From Alopecurus myosuroides (taxonomy: Eukaryota > Streptophyta > Magnoliopsida > Poales > Poaceae), in the NCBI GenBank assembly GCA_028641055.1, contig CM054057.1:404726814-404790813 (forward strand): a DNA stretch of 64,000 bases. Reading direction: 5' to 3'. Below are positions 56,073 through 64,000 of this stretch, piece after piece (position 1 is the first letter of the stretch; every line of letters starts with the position of its first letter). The notes under the pieces are model-generated. The model saw nothing but the letters and a program-made list of their open reading frames with translations. It made no database searches and had not been told where the DNA came from. The position numbers were made by a program, and so were the translations under genes.

Positions 56073-58317
56073 CCCCGGTTTGCCTCTCCATTTTCCCTCT
56101 CATCCCTCTCCTTTTTATGCCCGTAGACCACCACAATAGTTCGCCGGAGACAGAAACTTCCGCCGCCGTGTTTGCTCGATCCCGACGAAGGTAGGAAGCG
56201 ATCGCCGCCCCTTTTGGTCCATTAGATTCCCCACTGTCTGACGCTTCTTATAAGACCTTTCTCTCAATTTTTGTCGCAGCAAAAGACGAGTTGGGAGCTC
56301 GCCGGGGCCGTAACCCACACGGCCATCTCGGGATCTCCTCGCCGCCATTATTTTTGAGCCCGTGGAGCCTCCTCGTGCTCACCATCGTTCCCGTCGTGCT
56401 TCACCGAGCCTCCCGGTGCCCTCACCTAGCCTCGGAAGCCACTGGAGCATCGCCGCCGTCCGCGCCATGAACGCCGGCCACCGCACAGCCATTTCTGCCG
56501 ACCTCCCGTGCCGCCAGGTAAACCCTAGACCCCGTGCGCCGTTAGATTTGATCTGGACGACCCCCGTTAAACCACTTACCGAAAGGGTATCGACGAATAG
56601 GATTGCGCCAAGTCAGCAGCGCGCCGATTTGCTATCCGCCGCTCGGCGCATCACGTAAATGGCCCAGGCCCACTCCTTGTCTACCGCATCATGCGGTAAA
56701 TAGCCAATTTGAGCCCAACTGTCTCTAGGATTTATTCCCGAATAAAGATAGAATTATCAATTTTGCAGAAAAGCCCCTGTAACTTAGAACCTTCATAACT
56801 TTTCAACCATAAGCCCAAATTTAGCAAACTTAGACTTTTTGAAATCAGCACAACATGTGGAAACTTTTAGTCCTGTTAAAATTCAAATTTGACAAACTTA
56901 TATTGGTTCAAATTAAAATATGCTTGTTTGATGAATTTTGGCATAATTCAAATTCTACAAATCCAAAAATTGCAAATAAAATATATTTGGAAATCTTAGG
57001 ATGTGTACTTTTATACCTACTATCCCAAAATAATTTTTTGATCAAATTAAAATTGAATTTAGAATTAAGTGGACTATTTGAGTATTTTTGACATAGATTT
57101 AATTCTATAAATAATTAGATTATGGTTCCTTAACCAACATTGCTCCATTGGGTAACCTTGAATCAGATAAATTAGTGCCTAACCATTTTGGACACCCTTG
57201 GACCAATGGCCATGTGTTTTTGACCAAAAACCCAACATAGTGATACATCCATTTTCACCATGTCTTAAAAATTGTTTCCATCTATTCTTTGATGTTATGG
57301 CTATTTGGAGCCAAGACCAAGTCCTTATAATGTGTCAATCACATATAGTACCAAGTAGTGAACTTTAGTTTTCTATCTACTTCTCCACTCCCCTTTCATG
57401 CTTCAAGAAATCATCAAGTTAGCAAAATGGAGATAAGACTCAAGCACAAGAATTTATCAATACCAAGAGAAGAATCCATCCAAGTAACAAGTCTACAATA
57501 GAAGCATGAAGATGATCTTCAAGAAGACAAGCATGTGAAGACTTTGAGCAATCCACACAAGTTGAAGAATAACAAGTGTTTTTGTCCAACCATAGACCCA
57601 AAATGGAAAATACCAATACTTATCTTGTTATATCTATTGCTATGAAGTTAGTTGAACCTAGACCTACCTTAACACAAAATGGAAAGACTAACTTAGATCA
57701 CTCAAATGTTTTGATGAAAACAACTAAGTGTTACACTTTGTTATGTGTTACTTTAGTTGAAATAGTGAGATCACCTTGGTGAACTCTTGGAACTTCCTTG
57801 ACAAGTATGACCAATTGAGTTTGAATATTTCATACCCAAGTCTTTACCAACTATAGTCCCTTCTGGAAGACCTCAACCAAATCACAATAGTTTCCTTAGC
57901 AAACTAAATTATTGTGATTAACATAAAACCCTTCTGACTAAGTGTGTTGATTGTTATTCTTTGTTTTCTTGTTGTTTGTGAATGTTGTTTATTTTTATTT
58001 GTTTGACTTGTCCAGATTGTACAAAGAGAAACTATCTAGTGGTGAAGAGAGTGTACCTCTACACCAACTTTAACAAGTCAAGTGGCACGCTTCATAAACT
58101 TCCTAAGATTTTATATGCATTAGTGTTTCACAAAATTGCATGGTTAGGATTTTTGTTAAACAATGATATGCAAACCAAGTAGAGATAGTTACCTGTTATC
58201 TTGATCCTAGTAGATACCAAAGTGAAATTTTTTGCTTAGCCATGCTTGTAGACTAAGTTGGATATTATTCCAATGATGATTGTTATATGAGAGATGTATT
58301 ATTTTTACTTGGCAAGG

Positions 58318-58687
58318 GAGATAGACCTGAATTGCCCATGGAGATAGACCATTACTTGGCACTGGAGATAGTCCAGCATAGCCACTGGAGATAGACCATC
58401 ACCACCTTTGGAGATAGACCATTGGCGTTTCAAGGCAAAGGAGAAAGACCTGCCTCTGGAGATAGACCAGCATCACCTTTGGAGATAGACCATTTGTGTT
58501 ACAAGGCAAAGGAGAAAGACCTGCCACTGGAGATAGACCAGCACCACCTTTGGAGATAGACCATTGGTGTGACATGGCAAAGGAGAAAGACCTGCCACGG
58601 GAGATAGACCAGCACAACCTTTGGAGATAGACCATTGGTGTTATAAGGCTCTGGAGATAGACCAGTATAGCCTATGGAGATAGACCT
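58318..58687 (+). repeat. GGAGATAGACC minisatellite in LTR4
   Basis: Same array; AGATAGACCAGCACCACC here agrees with LTR1, against AGATAGACGAGCACC in LTR2 and LTR3. Confidence 0.85.
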
Positions 58688-59242
58688 TTATTGTTGTAAG
58701 AACTTGGAACCAAATTCTTCATCGTTCACTGAATTGTACCTGTGAACCACTTTAGATGAAAAATGTTTTACAAAAGGATAGGATAAAACTAGCTTTCTGC
58801 AAAATCTAGCCTTGAACTCCACTTAGCCAAATAAGCATGTAGAAGATAGAAATTTACAAGAAATCCACCATAGTGTCATTTGCCAATACATTAAATTGTA
58901 TTGACCCCTTGTGGCTGCATATTCCATCCTGCAGATAATCTGAAGACGAGTGAAGATTTCGTTTAGGATCTCGAGACTATCGCCAACATGTTTTGCCTGT
59001 GGCACATGAAGAAGATGGGATCAATGTTGTTCTATGTTTTCCGCTGTATTTCTTTCTTTTCTGCTAGTCTTCTAAGACTATGCAAGTTGTAATCCTATTT
59101 TATAAAAACTGGATCATGCGATGTAATAGAATTTGATGCATTTGCATGATATTTCATTTTGTACTGTGGTGCTAGAAATTGATTCAGGGACTAGCACAAT
59201 AACACAAGTGTCCTTACATTATTTAAATGTGGGAACGCTACA

Positions 59243-59247
59243 GGAAC
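59243..59247 (+). repeat. Target site duplication of the nested gypsy block (right)
   Basis: GGAAC after the LTR4 end (GCTACA), matching 35465-35469. Confidence 0.95.
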
Positions 59248-59499
59248 ACTAATCAGTTTCCGTGGGGTGACTTTAAGGATGTCACCTCGGCTCCTTCCTC
59301 TTCGACCCACCGTGCCAGGGCCCGTGAGATTGAGGAAGAAGAACATGTTGAGGATCAGCCTGAGGATGATGAGCAGGACCTTGAGTTCTTCAAATCTGGT
59401 ACTGATGCGGAGGATGATGAGGGAGATGAAGGTGATGATGATGATGAGGCCACGGACCCGGTGGATGATGAAGATGAGCATTACGAGGACGATGACTGA
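59248..59499 (+). pseudogene. Copia B ORF2, 3' part after the nested insertion
   Basis: Continues the ORF2 frame interrupted at 35464. It reads QFPWGDFKDVTSAPSSS, then an Arg-rich patch and a strongly acidic C-terminus (EEEEHVEDQ, DDEGDEGDDDDE, DEDEHYEDDD) ending TGA 59497-59499. Copia A ORF2 also ends in a charged tail. The acidic end is compatible with a nucleic-acid-free interaction surface, but no function is known. Confidence 0.75.
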
Positions 59500-59935
59500 G
59501 CCCTTGGGTTGTGTAGTGCTCTTTGCCCTTTTTGGTGTCTTTACGCCAAAGGGGGAGAAGTAGCTTTGTCTTCTCCGAGTTGCATGGGTTGCTTTGCTTT
59601 ATTTTCTTCGGAACACAAGTCTTTGAACTTGATTTTCCTTTTATGGCTTGTGTTCCCGTTATCTTGGTTGCTTTGCTTTTCTAGTGAACAATGGTTGTGT
59701 TATGTGTGTGAGACCACGTGGTGAAGCTATCCTTTCATATTATTATATTTTATTGCTTTATCTATTGTCTCTATGCATGTTTGTATTATTGTTCACTAAT
59801 GGTTGCTCTAGAGGGCTTTTTTTGTAAAATATAGGGGGAGCTCACTTTGTGAGTGCTCTATCTTTTTCAAACATAGCCTAGCTGTGATTTTATTGCAAAT
59901 ATGTGTGTTGTCATCAAACACCAAAAGGGGGAGAT
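59500..59935 (+). other. Copia B ORF2 3' region and polypurine tract
   Basis: Noncoding. AGGGGGAG occurs at 59550-59557, 59833-59840 and 59926-59933; the last, within AAAAGGGGGAGA, abuts the 3' LTR and is the functional PPT position. Confidence 0.8.
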
Positions 59936-61360
59936 TGAAAGTGCAAACGCGCTTAAATAATCTTGTTTTGGTGATTGTTAACAACACATGTATTCTTAAG
60001 TGTGTTGATATATTTCAAGGCTAAACAACATATTTGATATGGTGGTGTGATGTCGCAAAAAGGGGCAATTCACCAGGAATTCTGTCTGTTGGAGTTTTCC
60101 CCAGGATGGAGTCTCCGGACTCTCAGACCGGAGTCTCCGGTGTGGAGATTTCATCCATCACCAAGTCTCTGGATTTTCTGGTGTCGCGCACTTAATCCAC
60201 ACCGGAGTGTTACTGGAGACTGTCCGAAGTCTCCGGTGTGGGAGCTGCCTCTGAAAAAACGGCTATGGAGTTTTTGGTGTCGCGTGCTGTACTCACACCG
60301 GAGTCTTACCGGAGACTATCCGAAGTCTCCGGTGTGACTGGGTTCTGTTAAATCCGCTCGACCCCAGACACTCTCTGAGTCAATCCGCAACGCCAAGACC
60401 GGAGTCTCCGGACTGAAGATTTCTGGAGCTTTCCCAAGTGCTGCCCACGTGGTGTCGCCTGCTGTATCCAGTCCGGAGGGACACCGGAGACTGTCTGGAG
60501 TCTCCGGACTAATGCTCTGCGAAAAAGTTCAGACCGGAGTCTCCGGCCTTTACACCAGAGTCTCCGGTGTGAAGTTGGCAGAAAAGCTCCAATGTCTCTT
60601 AGACTTTATGAGGGGTATAAATACCCCCTCCCCTCCACCTACCTTGGGTTAGCTCGTCCAGAATTAAAGTCACCATTGTTGGAGCTCCCCCACCTTGCTA
60701 GATCTCCCAATCCATCCACCCAAAAGCCTTGATCTTTGGAGGATTGAAGGAGAAGGCCCCGATCTACCTCTTCACCAACCGGATTTCATTTCCCCTCTCT
60801 TTTGCTTGAGGGATCTTTGCCTAGGGTTTCCTCTTGTGGAGAACCTAGGCTTCTTGATACTCTTGGTGATTTGTGAGTGTTGGGAGCCCCCAATTTGGTT
60901 GTGGGTGTGTGCCCCAAACTTGTTTTTAAAGGACTCGATCCCCGCCTCAAAGGGGTTCAATAGTGGAAGGTGAACTAGGCCTTTGCGGCGGATTTCATCG
61001 GAGAATAGGGTGAGGCCTTTGTGGCGTTGAGTAGGCCTTCGTGGCGAGCTCACACCCCTCCAACAAGACGTACTCCCTTAACAAGGAGGAACTCGGGAAT
61101 ACATCGTGTCTCCGCATCCCCCCATCGGTTACCTCGTTCCCTTATCTTTTACTCACTTGTACTAGTTGCATTAATTGTTGTACTTGTTGTATTAAGTGTT
61201 GTACTAGTTGCATTTATTGCTATCCTTGTCATATAGGTAAATTCACCTTAGTTGCACTATCTAGAGAATTTACCTTTGTGTCAAGCGTAAATTGAAAGAA
61301 AAATTAAAATTGGTCGTAGCACCTATTCACCCCCCTCTAGGTGCCCATACTTTACTTTCA
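59936..61360 (+). repeat. Copia B 3' LTR
   Basis: 1425 bp, TGAAAGTGCA…TTTACTTTCA. Aligned with the 5' LTR it shows about a dozen substitutions in the first 210 bp, fewer later, and one additional CGGAGTCTCCGG-type copy at about 60541-60565. TATA box at 60616-60623. Confidence 0.95.
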
Positions 61361-61365
61361 ATTAC
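61361..61365 (+). repeat. Target site duplication of Copia B (right)
   Basis: ATTAC, identical to 25593-25597. Confidence 0.95.
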
Positions 61366-61834
61366 ATTGCAAGTGTTTTTCTAGTGAACTTATGCTCGCC
61401 GAGCACCTTTTCCTCTGCGAGAATTGCATGAGCGGGGCCTAGGCATGATGCCTATGCTAGAGAAAACCCCACCAGCACAAAGCCCAGGTGACTGAGCTCT
61501 GGCTTAAAGGTCGCTCCCGTACATGTTACATCACCAAGTTCCTTTGTGATGTAGCTCCTCGTGCGAACCTCGCGTAGGAAACCTATGAATGTATGTCTCA
61601 TGGAAACTATTCCTATGTGTCTTTGTCATGAAACAGGCCATGGGAATCTTCCGTTACCTCTGCAAGGAGCCAAGAAGAAAGCCTCGTTAGAGAACGGCTA
61701 AGGCAGGAAAACAAAACATCCAAAGCAAAAAAGGCTTGTACATATACAAAAAAATTGATACATTCCCAGGGGCAAACCAAAGCGAACTAGGTGGACTCAA
61801 CACTGTCGCCCGAGGACTCATCGGCATCATCCAC

Positions 61835-62188
61835 TTAGCTGGCCGCCTGGACGTCCTCCCCGCTAGTACCGGGATCCTCTTTGCGTGTGTAGATCTTGGC
61901 GAGGGCGACCACATGCTCCATCACCTCCCCCTCAAGCTCTTTTTGCAGCTTTGGTCGCACCTTACGGATGACCTCGGCAAATGGAAACTGGGGGTTCAGA
62001 CTCTGAAGGTTGCAGAATACATGCACCAAGGCCTTGTGGAGAAGGCCCTTGCACTCCTTGTCGATAACGTCGTCTACCTCGCCGGTGATACCTTCGAGGC
62101 TCTCAACAAGGGAGGAGAGGTACTCTTGCCAGGCCGCATCTCCCTGGATAAGGGGTGAGTGGGGAATCCCTCCGCCAAGATGCGCCAT
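61835..62188 (-). pseudogene. Antisense ORF of the gypsy relic, segment 1
   Basis: Minus-strand frame of 117 codons, including DAAWQEYLSSLVESLEGITGEVDDVIDKEC and HVFCNLQSLNPQFPFAEVI. Predicted mostly helical from composition. I do not recognise a named domain. Placement downstream of gag-protease and antisense to it fits the antisense ORF known in Tat-type elements such as Grande/RIRE2, whose role is unknown. The plus-strand frame over the same bases is likely its shadow. Confidence 0.4.
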
Positions 62189-62765
62189 TGCATCCCGGCA
62201 TGCCGAACCAGCCCTTCGAGAAATGCGGCACGGTGGTGCGCCAGAGCACGTCCTTCCACCGCGCTGGTGGGAGCGCCGCTCGTTGCCCCCGTCGTGCTAA
62301 CTTGAAAGAAGGCGCAGCTCCTTCAGCACTCAGACCAGTTCGGTGTCGAGGTCCTCCTTCGCGTTGGTATCGTCCTGCAAGGCAGCCTCGGAGCTCTAGA
62401 GGTCCCTCCTAAGGTATGCTACCCCTGGCGAGGTCGCCTTCAAGGCTTCATAGACGCTCCTTGAGAGTCCCCTTTATATCACCAAAGCTCTTCTCCTGCA
62501 AGGTCAGCTCTTTCTCCGGTGAGGAGAGCTCCCCCATGAGAGTGTTCAGGTTTCCCTCGCGAGTGGTGGCGCTCCCCTCGCAAAGATCCACGATGTCATA
62601 TCCGAATGCGAGCTCGTTCTTGCGAGTGTCGGCTCTTCACTCGCGGTCGGCGAGTTTCTTTGCATGGAGCTGAGACGCCTTCTCAGCCTTCTCTAGTGCG
62701 CTTTTCTGGCCTCACACCTCCGCTAACCTCAGCCCCGCTTTGTCCTCGGTGAGCTTACAGATCTC

Positions 62766-63032
62766 CTACGCCTCACGAAGGGCCTCTTGATGCTTATGCT
62801 CCATGGCTAGATCAAGGAGGATCTGCTCCTCCGCGAAGCTGTACGTTTGCTCTGCGAAACCAGCCTCTACGGTGGCCACGTACAGCACGAACCCCTCGAT
62901 GGCCTGTCGCGTTGCTCCTAGCGTGTTAATGTCAGACAGGGAGCGGCCTGCCGCAAGAAATCTGTAGGCACCACTTCTTCTCCCCTCTGGTGTTGGCAGC
63001 CCTAGGAACGCTAGAGGGACGTGCGTTTGCAT
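62766..63032 (-). pseudogene. Antisense ORF of the gypsy relic, segment 2
   Basis: Minus-strand frame of 88 codons (MQTHVPLAFLGLP…, …AAGRSLSDINTLGATRQAIEGF…, …AEEQILLDLAMEHKHQEAL). It begins with ATG and lies upstream, on the minus strand, of segment 1. The region between (62189-62765) translates as Glu/Ala/Leu/Lys-rich coiled-coil-like pieces in shifting frames, suggesting one original antisense protein broken by frameshifts. Confidence 0.4.
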
Positions 63033-63490
63033 GATTTACTCCGGTGGGGCCTCTGGCTCAGAGGATGTTACGACCGCCACAGCCGCAGGAACCACTGTGG
63101 GATTCTCTTTGGCGCACCTCGGATCCATCGCCCCCGTGGCAGGGTCCATGACACTCACGAGCGCAAAGGGGGACTCTCTAGCAAGCATTAACTATGTCGC
63201 GCGTTCGGTACGGTCCGCGGCCCCCGTGGTCACAGGCCTTAGAGCATCGTCACCTACGCCTTCTCCCGTGGTGGGGGAAGGGATCCTCTTCGGCATCGGC
63301 ATAGCCTCACCCTCGCCCCCGACGTGGGGATCTTGAGGGGCTAGGGTCGAGATAACTCCCCCCTGGGAGGCTCCATGGATACCCCCGCTGCTTCTTCCAC
63401 CGCATTCTCTCCCCCGGCCTCCCGGGCATGGATTCCCGTGGGCCTCATTGAGGAGGGGCCCTAGACAATGTCCCTCATGTCTGCCTCTAG

Positions 63491-64000
63491 ACCAAAGTGG
63501 GCTTTTCAGGAGAAGAGCCCACCACTGGCCTCGACGCGGCTAGATCACTCTCATGGGTGGTGATAAGGGGTGGCCCAATATTCTCGATGAACACTTGATA
63601 ACTTGAATTGGATAACTCGTGTCTCACTAAAAATCTCTGGCCGATCCTGATGCCAATGCAACAGTTTGCAACCCAATGGATATTCTCAACTCCAAACGCT
63701 TGCACAACGTAGCCACCGACTATGAGGTGGTCCTGTATCGTCTTATTCCCAATGGAACAGCAGATCACACGCAATTTTCCAGGGGTATGAATCACTTCAA
63801 GATGAATTCTTACAAACAAGTAAAATATGAAATTCTAGGGTTCTAATTTTAACGTAGTCTAATCTATCTAATTCACACCCCTAGGTATATATGAGGGGTA
63901 GGGGGTACGGCCACAAGGCCCTTGCGCAAGCACCACTTATCCTACTCGTTTTGGACTCATGGACTCAGTTCAACTGGATACTAGCCGACCCATACTTGGG
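63491..64000. other. Unassigned right edge, LTR-like composition
   Basis: AT-rich text with a TATA-like TATATAT at 63886-63892 within GGTATATATGAGGGG. It looks like U3/R sequence of another retrotransposon cut by the window edge; no terminus could be fixed. Confidence 0.3.

Larger units (their letters stand above)
35470..59242 (+). mobile_element. Tandem gag-only gypsy element: four LTRs, three internal regions
   Basis: Order: LTR1 35470-39755, gag1 39756-41890, LTR2 41891-46330, gag2 46331-48468, LTR3 48469-52908, gag3 52909-55047, LTR4 55048-59242. LTRs start TGTAACATCC and end AACGCTACA. Each internal region starts with a PBS-like site and ends with a purine-rich tract before the next LTR. 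Only one 5-bp duplication surrounds the whole block, so it entered as one element and was amplified in place, or entered as a multimer. Long LTRs with a short gag-only interior fit LARD or TR-GAG type non-autonomous elements; the family name was not determined. Confidence 0.93.
55048..59242 (+). repeat. LTR4 of the tandem gypsy block
   Basis: 4195 bp. It is shorter by 245 bp because of a deletion at about 57448-57452, where the 5-bp word AAGAA is left once. The 5' half is nearly identical to LTR3; the 3' half keeps LTR1-like states (GAAGATGATC, GGCACGCTT, TTAGTGTTTC). Promoter palindrome 55941-55960, TATATAG 56066-56072. Confidence 0.95.
25598..61360 (+). mobile_element. Copia B: complete SIRE/Maximus-like Ty1/copia element, interrupted
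   Basis: Order: 5' LTR 25598-27000, PBS, gag, protease/integrase/RT/RNase H, spacer, ORF2, PPT, 3' LTR 59936-61360. The 5-bp duplication ATTAC flanks it. Without the nested insertion (35470-59242) and one copy of its target duplication the element is about 12 kb, in the range of Maximus-type elements. Both LTRs are present but differ by several percent in U3 plus a 22-bp length difference, so the insertion is not recent. Every ORF is damaged by frameshift, stop or insertion. Confidence 0.93.
61366..63490 (+). mobile_element. Gypsy relic, right half, after Copia B
   Basis: By position this is the continuation of the gypsy sequence cut at 25597. There is no RT or integrase; instead it contains minus-strand open frames, as in Tat-lineage gypsy elements that carry an antisense ORF between pol and the 3' LTR. 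The right boundary is approximate and the 3' LTR was not delimited. Confidence 0.5.

Noticed and set aside
35470..59242. Reading the block as three independent insertions
   Set aside because: No target duplication is found at any inner LTR border and the units abut exactly LTR to interior; a single insertion expanded by recombination is simpler.

Overview
The window is nuclear DNA of a grass, most likely a pooid with a large genome (Triticeae or oat group). The evidence is nested LTR retrotransposons, Stowaway-type MITEs with CTCCCTCCGT ends, a Helitron, a Mutator-like element and one intron-containing F-box gene. The species cannot be named from the sequence alone. No rRNA, tRNA, CRISPR or bacterial gene was seen.

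Layout. (1) 1-8291: 3' part of a decayed Ty1/copia element of the SIRE/Maximus type (Copia A): gag end, protease, integrase, RT with a broken active site, RNase H relic, an extra downstream ORF (ORF2) and the 3' LTR. It sits in a minus-strand Ty3/gypsy element (8292 to about 10713: gag relic, PBS, LTR). (2) 10714-15336: anonymous sequence, a 108-bp tandem array, a 1.4-kb Mutator-like element with a 9-bp target duplication, and Stowaway MITEs. (3) 15337-22872: the only apparently intact host gene, a two-exon F-box/LRR-like gene of 297 codons plus stop. Its 6.6-kb intron holds a 2.1-kb Helitron, two MITEs and older repeats. (4) 23340-25597 and 61366 to about 63490: the two halves of what looks like one gypsy relic (gag-protease on the left, antisense ORFs on the right), split by Copia B. 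(5) 25598-61360: Copia B, a second SIRE-like element with both LTRs and a 5-bp target duplication (ATTAC). Its ORF2 is interrupted at 35470-59242 by a gypsy-type insertion. (6) 35470-59242: that insertion has four long LTRs (4.2-4.4 kb) and three gag-only internal regions in tandem, with one target duplication (GGAAC) around the whole block. (7) 63491-64000: unassigned, possibly the start of another LTR.

How the parts relate. The order of insertion is clear on the right side: gypsy relic, then Copia B into it, then the gag-only element into ORF2 of Copia B, then expansion of that element into an LTR-gag-LTR-gag-LTR-gag-LTR tandem. LTR3 is a chimera of LTR4-like and LTR2-like sequence, which points to unequal homologous recombination for the last step. 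The two copia elements share an architecture worth attention. Downstream of pol each has a spacer with palindromic CCGGAG/CTCCGG repeats like those in its own LTR, a TATA-like box (clear in Copia B), a short first exon with an ATG, a GT-AG intron, and a long ORF2. ORF2 therefore looks like a separately promoted, spliced transcription unit inside the retrotransposon. All retroelement genes here carry stops, frameshifts or interruptions.
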